Shown here piece by piece: positions 23,515 to 37,537 of a stretch of 64,000 nt of DNA. The stretch covers positions 558,001 through 622,000 of the forward strand of contig NW_026570266.1 of NCBI RefSeq assembly GCF_019649055.1. Direction: 5' to 3'. Below the pieces are notes generated by a model, which saw nothing but the letters and a program-made list of their open reading frames with translations, had not been told where the DNA came from and made no database searches. The DNA is from Paramacrobiotus metropolitanus (lineage: Eukaryota > Tardigrada > Eutardigrada > Parachela > Macrobiotidae). Each line of letters begins with the position of its first letter. The first letter of the stretch is position 1. Position numbers and translations under genes: made by a program.

Positions 23515-26500
23515 ATGGACGGATCATTGTATTCAGGTACGCCAGCAGAGTGTTCTCCGTGCTGTGCAGCGGAAGTGTTTATGTAAAGTGTGCGTGTTTG
23601 TTCAACAAGTGGAGCATGCTTTGAATTTCACCATTTATGTAACGAGTAACGACACAATTTGTTATCCATAATTACTCTGCATAAAAAAACACTTTATATA
23701 CCGGCAAAAAGTACGTCGTTGCCGATGTATAACGCTATATAATAATAATCATTAAATATTATTGAATTATAGATTGCACAAGACAATATAACAGTACAGA
23801 ATTTATTTAAATTTATTATTTATGTTTAGTGTTTATTCGAGTAACGGAAAAGCGTGACATCGTATTAGAATGGCTGAATGTTGAGCTTGTGAATTTTGCC
23901 TGTGATTGTGGACTGATCTTGCCGACATGCGTCGACAATTTTATGGGGAATGTTGTAGTACAGAGGCACAGCAGACTGTCGCAGATTGGAAGATTTGAAA
24001 ATGGCCAGTTGATACCAGTACAGTAAATCTCGGATCGTGAAATCATTGACTAGTTGTTATATTTTTTGGAAATTTTTAGCCAGTGACATGAATATAAGGA
24101 TAAGTGCATTTTTAAAGAGCTACATCATTTATAATTAGTTTACTGCTGTATTTTTTAAACTGGAGACCAAACGTTTTATGCAAGGTGGCCAGCATGCCGA
24201 ATTAAAAAATAATAATTCTGCAGTAAATTTAAAAAAAATGTTTCTAATTATTTCGCAGTGGTAACCATTTTTTTTGTAACCATTTTTTTTATGATACATG
24301 AGTACGTGAAATATCCTGGAACAACAAAGGTTTTTTGGACTTAGATGAAATTTTAGAAAAAAATTGTTTTAAAATCTTTTGCCATTGTGTGGTCTGACAT
24401 CCGGCCGCGGATAAATTTTACTTTTTCCCCGGATTTTTTCCGAATATTTTTCGAATAATTTTGACGACGATATGTTGGTGTTTAAAAATCACCGGGTTGG
24501 CGGAATAAATTTGTCTGGCCGGTTTTTTGCATATTCCGTCTCGAAGGGTGAGATGAAGTGGTGTGGGCAAATAATAGCGCCAGATTGTTCCGCTCTTATC
24601 GGCATCGTACTCGTATTATTGATAATCGTAACGCGGTGCAAACGCGCTCTGTGGCGTGATTAATGATCTTGATCGGGCCGGTTTTATGGCGGTATAGTTG
24701 GCGTGCGGCAACAGGTAAAAACGGGTAGAGCTGTGATTTTTGACTGGTTCCGCTCGTTGCAGACGAACATGTGTCATTGTCCGAGGGGGACAAGGATCGC
24801 TTGGACGAACTGGAACGGCGAGTCAATTCCCAAGGTGCGCAGGAGGGACATAGATTTTAAAATATAATTATTACGTATTTATTTGTGTTTTCTTTATTTT
24901 TTGAGTTACTTATGTTCATCAGTATTTACAGAACTATTTATATTTGATATTTTGTTTGTAATATTTATGTACTGTTATTTTTCTCAAACATTAAACCATG
25001 GTGGGTAGTAGGTGCTCGTTTCGAGAGATTTTTGACAGATTTCTGTGTGTTTTTTACTTACTTTTTTCCTGTGTTACAGATTTTAATTACTGCTCTAATA
25101 ATTTTGCCGTGAAAATGTGGTGACTGTGAATGTGGTAAATGTGAATGTCGTAGTGTACGGGATTCATTGGAGTACCGGCAGGGTGCGTTATAAAAGTGAA
25201 TCGAAATATCGGGAATTCATCGCTACGACAAAGAAGCTGTTTATTAGTTTTACATTAGCAACACAATTTTTTCGGCTTTAACCGTAAAATTTCGATTTTT
25301 CTCCTGTTAGTAATTTTTCTGTTAATTTTCCAGCCAGCTTTAAAATCCCATGCTGTCTACGTGTAGATTGTCACCCTAGCGGGGCCTAGCCGCATATGGG
25401 CTACCTACACTCTGACTTGAATTTAATTAAGCAAATTAAATATCTTTCCGCGTCCGACTCGATCACCTTTCTGCGCAGTAACTAATGAAATCAGATTTAT
25501 TAAATTTAATTCTTTTCTGCCATTTTAAAGCAAGAAAATATCTAGGTAATTTCTAAAGCTTTTCTGTCATTTTAACCAAAAAATATACAATTGATTTTTA
25601 AGTCTTTTCAGCCATTTTAACCGACAAATATTTAGTTAATTTTTAAATCTGTTCTGCCAGTTTAACCGAAAAATATCTACTTAATTTTTAAACCTTTTCT
25701 GTTATTTTAAACGGAAAATATCCAGTTAATTTTTACATTTTTTCTAGTGAATATTAAACTCATCATAATTATTTTGCTTGTAATTTTGATTGAGCTTATC
25801 ATAATTGAAAATTATCAATTTCAATAATGATCAGCATAATCAAAGTTCAACAATTTTAATTAAGCTGGAGCATAATTAAAATTTCCCAGTTTTAATTTTG
25901 CTTATCATAATCAAAATTGCCATAATTTTAATTTAATTAATCATAATCTTTAATTCCCAGCATAATAATTAAGAGTTTAATTATCACTAATTTTTTCCGA
26001 CATTTTAATCGGAAAATATCTAGTTAATTTTTAAATCTTTTCTGCCATTTTAATCGGAAAATATTTAGTTAATTTTTAAGTTCTCTTCTTCCAGTAATTT
26101 TAACCTTTAAATCGTTTTTCTGCAGCCGACTAGACCACCTTCCTGCGCAATAACTGATGAAATCAGATTTAGTAAAAATAATTATTTTTTAGATCTTCTC
26201 TGCCATTTTAACCGGTAAATGTTCAGTTAATTTTTAAATTTTTTTCTGCCATTTTAACCGAAAATATTTGGTTAATTTTAAATCTTTTTATTTTACTCCG
26301 AAAATATTTGGTCAACATTTGATTTTTTATGTCACTTTAATCGGAAAATATTTAGTTAATTTTTAAATTCTCTTCTTCCAATTTTAACCGTTAAATCGTT
26401 TCTCTGCAGCCGACGAGATCACCTTCCTGCGCAGTATCGTGGCCGACCTGGTCAAGCGCATCAGCGACCTCGAAGCGTCGCCGTCCCGCGGCCGCGCCAG

Positions 26501-29500
26501 CCTCCCCGCGGGCAGCAACGGCACCCTGACCCTGCCCACCAAGGCCTCCGCCAGCCGGTCCGCCTCGCGCTCCACCGCTCCGACGACCACCCCCGCCTCG
26601 GCACGCCCCAGCCACCACCTGTCGACGGAGTCCCTGCAGTCGGGCAGTCTCCCGCGGCACTCCACCGGGGGCCTGCGCACCTCCCCCTCCGTGGACCGGT
26701 TGGGGCTCAGCACCGCGGGGCAGTGCCGGGAAGGTCACCACCACCCCGGTGTCGGCGCGCACCACCCCCGCCGGCGGGACCATGCGCAAGTGGACATCCA
26801 ATTCGGATTTTCAGAACGGGTACGGAACGATGCGGATAACTGATAAGTGCTTTCGTGATTTTGAATTATATATTTAAAATAATATGAACCATTAATACGG
26901 TTCATAATATAAAAACTAATACGGAAAAATAATAATAAATAAATATGTATTACAATATTTTTTTAATAATTTGAAAAATTAATATTTTTACCGTTAAATT
27001 GAAACTTTACTGTTTTATACGTTAAAATAACCGTAGTGGATTTTTTTGGGATTTTATCTGAATGTTTTCGATCTCGTTTCGGGATTTTTCGGGAAAACCG
27101 TGTAAGAATTAGTAGGAAATTGGTTAAGCTATAACTGAACTGTAATTAATACTTTGTATTTACACCGCGATAATTTTTCCTGTTGTCGTGTTAATTTTAT
27201 ATTGACTAAGGGGATTGTTTTTTATTTGTTTAACTAAAAATTCTAGCAGAAATATCCCGGAATCTTGTGTATGTATGTATAGCAAAATCGCATCGGTCAG
27301 TGTAGAGCGTAGTAATGCCAATATTGTAGTATACTGGCTTGTGAGAGCGTTGCAATACCTTGCGATACCGATACAGCTTGCGATACCGTTGCAAATAAAG
27401 TAATAATTACTTTAATGTGAGTATTATTTAAAATTAATGAAATTTTCTGCTTTTTGCTTCGCTGAAGATCACTCTAACCGCTGAAAAGTGGCTTCTTTCG
27501 CGTTACAAATAATAATTGTACTCACTTAACCACGGCGTTATGAATACGCCGTACGCGTATTGTTCAGCTGTGGTTTATTGTTCAATAAATGGAATTAACT
27601 ATTAATAAATTATTGCTATCGATATCGCTGTCACATTATTAGTATTACAAGTATCGGTCGCGCTAGCGCGCGACCAGTTGTGTTCGAGGTATGGAAAAAT
27701 GAAAGAAATACAGTACAAAATACACTTGTACAGCAATAAAAACGAGTTTGAGAAATATTTCAAATATAAAACCCCAGCGAAGCCAGCTACGAAAATATTA
27801 TAAATATGTGAAAATGCGGACAGTTTTCAAGTTTTCCGCTTAAATTCGACCAGTTTTATAAAAACTGAAAGCCTCCGTAATTTTTCTTTTTGTTTGCCTT
27901 TTTCACGGTTCTTTTTCCCGTTTTTAATGTAACTTTATATTGTCGATTCTAACGAACTGAAAACCTGTATTTTTTGGTACGACAGATAATATTTAAACGG
28001 TGATAAAATGGATAGAGTGGGATCATTTACACGATGTCCATAAAAAACCGTTAAGCCGATATTTCAGCGCAGAATTAATGGAAACTTGTGGGAAACGATT
28101 AACGGCTGCCCAAGGTGACCTCGCAGGCTGCATGTAAGACTGCGAGATTTTCAGCCTTCAGTCAAGCTATACTAAAATAAAATAAATACATATGTTATAT
28201 TCGATTTCGAGCTTAATGAATACCCAAGCTACCGCCAGTATTACAGAGCAACGTAGGTTAGGGAATGCCCAAGCTACCACCAGAATTACAGAGCCGCTAC
28301 GTGAGTGAATACGGTAAACAGGCCGCGGGCCGGCTTTTAGATATTTAGAAATTACATATAAATTAGACAATTTGAACCGTGGGATATTGAGATACTCAGA
28401 TTTCTAGATATTTTTAAAATTTTGAAACTCTGGAGGCTCAGAAAATTAGAGGTAACGGCCCGCTGCGCGAGTCAAATATTTAGAAATTCTGGAAATGTAA
28501 AAGTTTTGGAGCCGACTTTAAATAAATTTACAGTTATTTTGAGGTACTCAAACGCATTTAAAAACATCTTAAAGGTTTCAAGAATTTAAAAAAGTAAATT
28601 TAAAAGTTTGATGTAATTGACAATTTTAAATAACTATTGTTTAGGTTGCTAAGTTGCAAAACCAGTGTTTGCTCATTCGAGACGTTTCCAGAATTTACTG
28701 GAAATTTCTATGAATTTTGAACGCTAAGTACTGAAAGTTTAAAAGGGTTTTTGAAAGCTCTCCGGAAACCAAAATTTTTTTCCAAGCAGCAGGTAGGAAG
28801 CTTTGGGAGATGCTGGATTTTATAAAACTATCAAAAGCTTCACAAACGGAATCTCGAATTAGGAGATATTTTCCAAAACCAACAACCTTTAAGTACTAAC
28901 AACCTTTAAGTACTACAACTTCTAAAAATTTTTTTAGACCTTCTCCAAAACTTAAGATTTTTTTAAATATAAAGGTAGGAACGTTTGTGCGATGCTCCAT
29001 TTTTTAAAATCATCGACTTATTGAAAAACTCAGTCTTGATTTAGGAGATAATTTCCAAAAAATAAGGACGTAAGGATATATGAATCTATTGATAGTTTAT
29101 GTATCGTGTATTGATCTATTCAGTTGTAATTTATTTTATTAATATTTAATAGCATAGGTATATTAACTTAATTATTCTTCGGTGGTATAGTTTATTTGCT
29201 GTCTCCATGGTTTAATTTCTTGTCTGAGAATTGATTTAACCTGATCGCTTTGTAATTTAATTCTATTACTGTATTTTCATAGTTCCACGTCGGTCAGCCA
29301 TTCTCACGCCCCGCCCTCCCATTCAGCCTACCACTCAGCCGCCCCACCCCCGCAACACCAACAACAACAGCCACGCAGCCGTTTCGGTTCGCAGTCGCAC
29401 TTGACGGATGTGCCGCTGCACAGTCACAGCCCGGTGGCGGCCGCCGCCTATGCCGCCTCCCCCACCGGCTTCCCCAAGACCTCCAGCGCCGCGGCGGCCC

Positions 29501-32500
29501 TCAAGGAACCCGTTTTCAATCCAGGTAAATGCCGGCTTTTCCGCTTTTTATAGTAAAATTATTTACTATTATTTCGAGTGTTATTTATTATTATGATGAT
29601 TACTGTATTTAAATACAATATTTGCAAAGATGATTTATTTTTATTATTTTAAGTACAATGAAATTTTTATTTAATTATTTAATTAATTAGTAGTATTGAA
29701 TTAATGTTATTATTTTACGTAACTGTCGTTCGAAACCTGTTTTTTTGTTGCTTCTGGAAATTTTTTTATCCGCAAAAAAAGAGAAAACTGGTCGGGCTAG
29801 TGGTCGGGAACGTCCGGTATTTTACCAAAATCACTATTATTTTACAAATTTCTTTTATCAAAAATATAAGGGTACCCTTATAGGCACCCCCTAAAATCCC
29901 CGTTTATTACAGGCACCCCTTTTCACACCCTGTTTATTATAGGCACCCTTTTTTAAATTAAAAGTAGAAATAATATTATGTGAAAGGAATATAATTCACA
30001 AAAATTAGTTTATCATTTTGTACAGTGGCTATGACCGTAAAAACTTACTTAAAAAAATGTTGTACTATTATCCGAATACGAAGTCTGTTATACATTGTAT
30101 GTACATATAATATATTAGATTAAAAAGGGTGCCTTTAATAAACGGGGTGTGAAAAGGGGTGCCTATAATAAACGGGGGTTTTAGGGGGTGCATATAACGG
30201 TTTCCAAAATATAAACATTTCTCGTTCACAAAAATTTTTGTACCGACGATTTTGCCGTTGATTTTTATGATTTTTGGAAAGGTTGGTAACTAATTTGTCT
30301 GCTTAACGGTGGCACATTACGAATCTTGAAGCGATTATCGTAGTGCAGTGGTTACGGGTCATGGTGATTGTTGGAGAATGATTCGGATATTGTTTGTAGA
30401 CCATTAATGAATCAAACAACATATAAAACATATAAAATTCAATTTTTTCAAAAACTTTCTTAGGCTTCTTTATACATCTTTTTGTGAATTGCGATATGAA
30501 CGCTTGCGTTTTTACCGAACCGATTTTTTTGTACATAAACGAACTGTATTTTTTCTTAAAAAATTATACGGCACAGACATTAGAAAAAAATATAAAGTAA
30601 AATTTTTATAAAATGAAAATATATATAAAATACGCCTTTGTTCCGTACTGTTCTGTCTTTGGATTGGAAATTACCTTAACATCGTTATTTTCCCGTTGTG
30701 TAGATGATGGTTATTTGCGCGTGAATATCCGCGGTAAGCCCATGAACTTTTACGTCCCCTCGGAGGAGTGCCTGACGCAGTCGCTGGCCAAACCCAACCC
30801 GGCGCCCACGGAACGCCTCAAACTGGAATGGGTGTACGCCCGAATTTTTCCCAATTTTTTCCCGTAAAAATTTCATTAATACTAATTTTTTATGTGTAGG
30901 TATGGTTATCGGGGACGCGATTGCCGGTCGAATCTGCATTATGTCGCCACCGGGGAGTGCGCGTATTTCATCGCCTCCGTGGTGGTGCTGGTCAACTTTC
31001 GTGAGGAATTACAACGGCATTACCTTGGCCATACGGATGATATTCGCTGGTAAAAAATTAATTTTCTTTTTGCTATGAAACGCTCCAGTAGCGTTGCTAC
31101 CATCGAATAGTTACTGTCTAATAGTTATTGAGTTTTTCTGTTTTTTAATAAATTAAATTATCGCTAAGAATGCAGTGTGACAAAATGCCTAGGGATACTG
31201 TCTGAAATTTCAGTTTCAGATTTTCAGTATCAGTTTTTTCTCCGGTTTATAATGATTGAAAAATGTTTTCAGTCAGATTATAATTTTTCTGATGGTTTCG
31301 AATATTTCCCGGTTGTGGTATAATTATAGTCTCGTATCCGGTTCGTACAGTAAATAATTTTTGCCCATTGTGGAATCCGTTCTAAAATAATAAGGTTAAT
31401 TCAGTATTTTTGCGTATCTACTCTGTAAATTCTGAATATGTGCTCATGAGGACAGTTTTTAAGAATGTTGTTCTTTCAGTATTGCGGTGCATCCGAACAA
31501 GCTGACGGTAGCGTCGGGCCAGACCGGCCATCCCGATCGCCGGCCGGTGAGTTGTTTTTGTCTTATATTCAAAGTACTCGTAATTCAATACAGTATGAAA
31601 ACTGATAAAATTTTTAAACCACAAATTTACTAAACATCGGTAAACGTTTATTTGTTAAACAGCGAATTTATTAATCAGTTCTAAAAAAATTTATCGTTTA
31701 TGTTAATCTCGTGAGCTTTTTATTACATTAACGAAACTTATTAAACAACTTAAAAAAATTTATCGTCTATGTTAATTTAGTGAGCAATTTATTATTGTAT
31801 TAATGAAATTTATTAAACAACAACAGAATTCAAACCAGTTGAAATGTTCAAATGGGAATGCTGTTGGAATGGTGTCTGTTGTCGCCGGAGCGGAAACCAA
31901 GTGTTCTGTGTGTTGTAGAAACGCGGTGCGACGTCACCCACCAACAGCATTGACGGAGAAAAAATTGTAAGTACCGGTACAGAAAGTGTGCTGCGGTTAA
32001 TTCCAACCACGGATGGTTGTACTGTAGTCACAGTGTAGTGCAGTGGCCGCTTGTCGCCAACTCGTTCACGGCTGGGATAGTAATGGACTGGTGGTCCACG
32101 CTGAAAATAAATGTTCCGTGTTTACTCTTCAAGTTTCCCTATTATTTTTTCTTGGCATCCTAATGTATTGCATATCTTGCAGTAATAAATACTGAACGGA
32201 TGGCAATAATAAACAGTATGTATTTATTAAGTATTTAGTAGAACAAATAAAAATAAAAAATAGGATTTACTAATGAATAGCATAATAAATAGTTTTTAGT
32301 AACATAAATAAGAATAATTAATAGCATTTAGTGAAACAAAGATCTTACATTAATAATCACGATGCAGGGAGCGGTTATCGTAACTGAAAATCGTAGTGCA
32401 ACGGCGACGATAGAGATGGGGCACAAGGCAGTTGTCTTAACGCTACTTTAAACCTGACACCACCGATTACTGTTGTGGATATACGGTGAATTACAGTATA

Positions 32501-35500
32501 TGTTTGTCACTTCTGTTAATCCTTTTTTTTTCTTGACTTACCGGTAGCTGTGTGCGATAGTAGACAGATGGTGGATATATATCGGTAAACACGGTTCGTC
32601 CAAGTGTTAGTGCAATACAAGTTGTTGCAAGAAACCGTTAATCCCGGCAGGTCCACGTGCGGATTTGGGACGCGGTGACGCTGAGCACGCTGCACGTGCT
32701 GGGCGTCAACGGGGAATTCGATCGGGGCTTCAGCGCGCTGGCCTTCTCCAAGATGGACGAGGGCACCCTGCTGGCCGTCATCGACGAGTCGCCGGAGCAT
32801 CTGCTCAGCTTGTGGGACTGGCAGAAGGCCGGATCCCGCGGCGATCGCATCGCCATGGTGGCTGTACGTCGCCCTTTTCTTTTGAAATTTTCCGTTTTTC
32901 TTCGACCGGTTGTCTTCGTCTAATTACTTAATTATTTGTCCTGATTTTTTATATTTTTTCGATTTGTCTCGGATTTTTTTTGTTGCTAAAGAGTGTTTCC
33001 GGTCTTCTTAATGTTTCTAATTTTTCTCGATTCCTCTTTGATTTGCTTAAATTGCTAAATAACGTTTCCTGTTTGCTCTCCGGTTTTAATCAGCTTTTCT
33101 GTTGTTTTTCTTATCTTCTGTGTTCTTATTTTTATGTGCATTTCCTTATATTCGCTCTCTTTCTCTAGTTGGTCCTTATTTTGTTTCACAGATTTCTCCA
33201 GCTTTCTTCATCTTTCCAAGTAGTTGTGCCTAATTTTTTTGCTGTATCTTTTTAAAATTTATTCTTGTTTTTCCTGATTTTCCGGATTTATTTTCCGATT
33301 GTCTCGATATTTCCGTAGCATGCTCTTAATTTTATGTAGATAAGTTTTCTGTCAAGCTTTCGCAAGATTTAATTGAGTAGTTCGTTTAGTAAAATTGATT
33401 AAATTAATTGGGTAATTGATATAATTCAGTTGAATTTAAATAAGTTTTTGTTCGCCGGTGTAGTGTGGATCGGACCCGGTGTTCGCCGGCGAATTCCACC
33501 CGTCCGTGCCCAACCTGCTGGTGACCTGCGGAAGAGTCACATTAACTTCTGGAATCTGGACGGCAGTACGCTGGCGCTCAACCGGATCGTCGGGGTTTTC
33601 GAAGTAACAGTAGAATAAAATTTCCCAGTAATTTCTGTAGAATTTGCTGCGTTATTGACCGAGGATAATGTGGTTGCAGAAGATCGAACGACCGAAATTC
33701 CTGCTGTGCCTGTGCTTTAGCGAGAACGGTGATATCCTGACGGGTGATTCCAATGGCAATATCATTTCCTGGGGACGCGGTAAATATTTGTTTACTGTTG
33801 ATTAAAAGCTGAATATTTTAATACTGATGTTTTGTGCAAGGATGCTGTTTTACTGCTGTGACGGTGAGGACGTATTCGCATTTAATCGCTTTCGCGTAGA
33901 GAATGTAGTGTAGTGCACTCAGCCACTGCTATCATTTCGAGGTTGCAAATGTTATATCCGGCAGATTTGCAACGAAAATTTATAATAATTTTTTTTCTAC
34001 ATTTTCTCCGAAAAATATCTAATTAATTAGATTTTTAATTAAAAATAATTAGATTTTTTCACAAATTGTAACATTAACTTTTCTGAATTTTGCTTATACA
34101 AACGGCACACATAGTTTTCATAAGCAATTAACTGCCGAACAGTACTGCGAAATAATAATTGCGTAATGTGAATATTTTATTTCTAAAACCGTATTTTATG
34201 TTTTCTACAATTATATTTCATTTTCCTAAAAAAATATATGCGTCTTAATAATATAGCACTGTTTACAGTAGTATTCAAACCAGAAATAGTGCACACTACC
34301 GAAACAAAAAAAATAATCACAAATAATATTGTATTTCTGAGGGTTGCGTTAATTTTTTTATTGATAAATAATGATTTATTTATGCGTAATAATAGCATTT
34401 TTTTCCTTTCTTTATTTATTGCATTAGTTGCTGGTGTTTTTGTAGCGGGCAACCGGATGCGTCACATGGTGGCCAACGCCCATCCGGGCGGCGTCTTCGT
34501 GCTGCTGTCCAGCGCGGACGGGCAGGTGGTGTCGGGCGGGAAGGACCGGCGCATCGTCGTGTGGGATCAGGGACTGCGGCGCACCGGGCAGGAAATGGAG
34601 GTTGGTAATTAAATAAATAATTTTATATAGAAAATAAGCGTAATATTGATTTTGTTAATGTAGTTGCCGGACAGTCAGGGGACGGCGCGCGCTTTATGCC
34701 GGGATGCAGACGGGGAGTTGCTGATCGGGACGAATCGCAACTGTATCCTGCAGGGCACGCTGCCCGGCGGCTTCACTGTCGCCGTACACGTACGTCCACG
34801 ATTAAAAGCCTAATTTCTATCGCAGTAATACCTCAATTAATTTTTCAGTCATAACGTGAACTATAGTGAATAATAATAATTTAGTTGTAAATAAACTCAA
34901 AAACAGTTTTGGCTTTCGGGGGGTTTATTTTTTAGAATTTTATCGCAGCAGTAAGTCGAGATACTGCTTATAATAAAAGCATTTAGTAAATTATTTCATG
35001 CGAAGATAAAACCAAAAAACTGTTTCTGTCAAATCACAATTACAAAAAGATTATAAAATAATTTGAAAAATTAAAAAAAGATTAAAAAAATACGCGGAAT
35101 TAACAAATAATAATTATTACCGATACAGTACATCATGCTTCTATCGGATTTTTACTTGGGAATTCATTACAGTTTGGATGATTTTCAGCGCAATAAAATG
35201 GATAAGTGTGAAATTTTAATCGTCGAGTTAAGTGAATAATTCTACCGCAGGGCCATTTTGACGAGGTGTGGGCGCTGGCCACCCACCCCAACCACCACCA
35301 GTTCGTCACGGCCTCCTACGACCACACCCTGACGCTGTGGAGCGCCGAGGAGAAGGTGCCCATCTGGACGACGGAGCTGCCGGTATGCGCCGGATTATTG
35401 TAGCATTTTAAAAAAATAATTTCCTAATAAATAAAGAATATTTGGCAGGATGGGATCCATGCGCTGTGCTTCCATCCCGACGGCGACCTGATCGCCATTG

Positions 35501-37537
35501 CCACCGTCTCCGGGCGCTGGTTCGTCCTGGACACCCTCTCCCGCGATGTGGTGCACACGCAGGCCGTCGCCGAGGACGGGCAGGATCTTCTATCCTGTAT
35601 CAAATATTCCCCCGGTCAGTCGGATTTAATTGTTTATCGAATAATAATTATCATGTTGACGTTTGAAAAATTCTTTATTGATGGGAATATTACTTTCTAA
35701 CTGAAGATAGTAAACAATTCTACTTTCATGGTAAGGGTTTCGGTGACAAAGTTAATAATAACGTTTGTGAAAAATAGGGTGAAGAAAATGTATGTACTAG
35801 TGTATATAGAAAATGTACTAGTACTCGTATGTTTGGTAACGGCGATGGTAAACGGCATAGTGGAAAAATAATTAAATCAACATTATCCTGATACTGCCAA
35901 AGCCAGCGTTTTGAATGTCCTTTACAAGTTTGTTAATGTTTAAAGCGGCTGGCAGAGACGAAAAGTTGGTCAGTGCCGTTATTCTACGATATCACTCTTT
36001 CTCGATTTGCATTCGGCGCACATAATAAATTCAGTCAGAATTTGCGTTGCATAATTTTAAATCATTGATTATCGGTTACTGGAATTAAATCAATATCGGT
36101 TAGTTATAGGAGCGTTGCAATTATTTTTGTGTGGCATAGATGGGCGGTTTATCGCGGTGGCGTCGGTGGACCGGGCCATCTACGTGTACCAGGTGATGGA
36201 CGGCGGCAGTAAGTGCATCAAACTGGGCAAATGCCTCGGGCACAGCAGTGCCGTGCTGTGTCTCGACTGGTCCGTGGACAGCCAGTATCTGCGCAGCAAC
36301 TCCGACAACTTCGAACTCATCTACTGTAAGTGAAAATAGAAAATAAACAAATAAATTAATGGAAACAGAAAAAAATCTTAAAAAATCAAAAACAGAACTT
36401 TTTAAAAATTAAAAATAGAAATTATTTAAGGTGTGTGATACCTTTAAATTTTCGGGAAAGTACAAATTAATGGAAAATCGACAAATGGTTTTCATAGATT
36501 ATTTTATTTGCAATTATTAAGAAAACCGAAGAAATTGATTATTCCAAAAATCTGTGCAACGATTAAATGCGACAAATTCGAATGTTGTCGCGGTTATTTT
36601 TACTTGTTGTAATGAAAAATTCCAGCTTGTATCCAGAGAGTTTTTCCAAGAATGCTGGTGAAAAAATCAACAGAATTCGTTAATAAATAATTATTGCTGG
36701 AAATATTGAGGAAAATTTGTTTGGCACATTTGAGGATCCGTTGATAGGAATATTTCTGTGATATTGCTTAGGGAATCCAGCGACATTGAAGCAGATTAAC
36801 AATCCCACTCTGTGTCGCGACGTGGAGTGGGACAGCTGCAACTGCATCCTGGAGTACGGCGTGGCCGGCGTCTGGAGCGACAGTGTGCAGGCGCTCAGCG
36901 TCGACTGCGCCCAGCGCGTGCTGGCCGTCGGGGACGACGGCGGCAAGGTTAAGCTCTTCTCCTTCCCCGCCATGTCGCAAAAGGTACGAGAAGTTTCCAT
37001 TTTTTTGCGCTAGAAATTCCCGCTTTCTAGTAACCATTTCAGTTACCTTTTTAAAATTTTTTTAAATTTTAAGAAATTTATAAAACCGAAAACAGTCTTT
37101 GATTATCTGAACGGTTATGATTTTGAATGTTGTATAAATACTTGAACTAGTTTTTAAATAAATAATTTTTTTTATTGAAAATTTAGTTTGTAATCTTTGA
37201 TCCAAAAACTTTTATCGAGTTTTTTTGTTTAGTTTTCATGTTTATTTATTTATCGTAATAATTAATAGTCCCTTTTTTAAAATGTTCGATTAATAAATGT
37301 CCAGGCGTATGTTTTCTTTATTATACAGATAATTACTATTTTGGTGACCGTTTTTTGGAATTGAATTTTTTTGTCTGTCTGCAGTCGGCATGTCACACGT
37401 ACAGCGGACACAGCAACCACGTCAGCTGTGTGCGCTTCCTGCACGACGCCAGCCGGCTGATCAGCAGCGGCGGCCGGGACGCGTCGGTGCTGCAGTGGAT
37501 CTGCGAGTCCAAGAGCGTCGATCTGGGATTCATCTGA
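23515..37537 (+). CDS. EML: EML-type microtubule-associated protein (HELP + WD40), 17 exons
   Basis: Coding exons: 23515-23536, 24763-24834, 26410-26819, 29283-29524, 30704-30833, 30900-31049, 31480-31546, 32651-32863, 33464-33603, 33680-33779, 34446-34600, 34664-34789, 35251-35382, 35449-35614, 36140-36325, 36772-36983 and 37385-37537. All junction phases agree. Total 2676 nt, about 891 residues, the usual EML size. Exons 2-3 encode the trimerising coiled coil (DRLDELERRV, DEITFLRSIVADLVKRISDL). Exons 3-4 are a Ser/Thr/Pro-rich basic linker. Exon 5 begins the HELP motif (LRVNIRGKPMNFYVPS), completed in exon 6. The remainder forms the tandem WD40 propellers (TAPE domain), ending DASVLQW. EMLs bind and organise microtubules in the cytoplasm and on spindles. 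As assembled the frame is broken twice: one base too many in exon 3 and one too few in exon 9, so no continuous protein is encoded unless these are sequencing errors. Confidence 0.9.
25440..26400. repeat. EML intron 2 tandem repeats with decayed exon-3 copies
   Basis: A unit of about 45 bases (ttttctgccattttaaccg followed by gaaaatatctagttaat) is repeated at roughly 25550-25740, 25985-26090 and 26200-26390. Interleaved at 25455 and 26121 are imperfect copies of the start of EML exon 3 (ccgac..gatcacctt.ctgcgcag), the second even with a ctgcag acceptor. Each is followed by taatgaaatcag. The middle part, 25740-25980, is palindromic AT-rich sequence (repeated cataatt/aatta words). Confidence 0.75.
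28215..28302. repeat. Two-copy tandem repeat in EML intron 3
   Basis: Two copies of a unit containing cccaagctacc(g/a)ccag(t/a)attacagagc, spaced about 50 bases. No coding content. Confidence 0.6.
29870..30205. mobile_element. MITE with about 80-bp inverted repeats in EML intron 4
   Basis: Left arm (to about 29955) and right arm (from about 30124) are inverted copies built from gtttattataggcacccc-like subunits. The element is about 335 bases and is flanked by the identical direct repeat AAAATATAA at 29861-29869 and 30206-30214, a plausible 9-bp target-site duplication. No ORF is present. Confidence 0.75.
31663..31822. repeat. Two-copy tandem repeat in EML intron 7
   Basis: Two imperfect units of about 75-80 bases, each with aaaaaaatttatcgt.tatgttaat and attaacgaaa/attaatgaaa. 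AT-rich and non-coding. Confidence 0.6.

Noticed and set aside
26384-26801. Long open frames antisense to EML exon 3
   Set aside because: GC-rich coding sequence opens several frames; the sense reading is fixed by the coiled-coil motif and splice phases.
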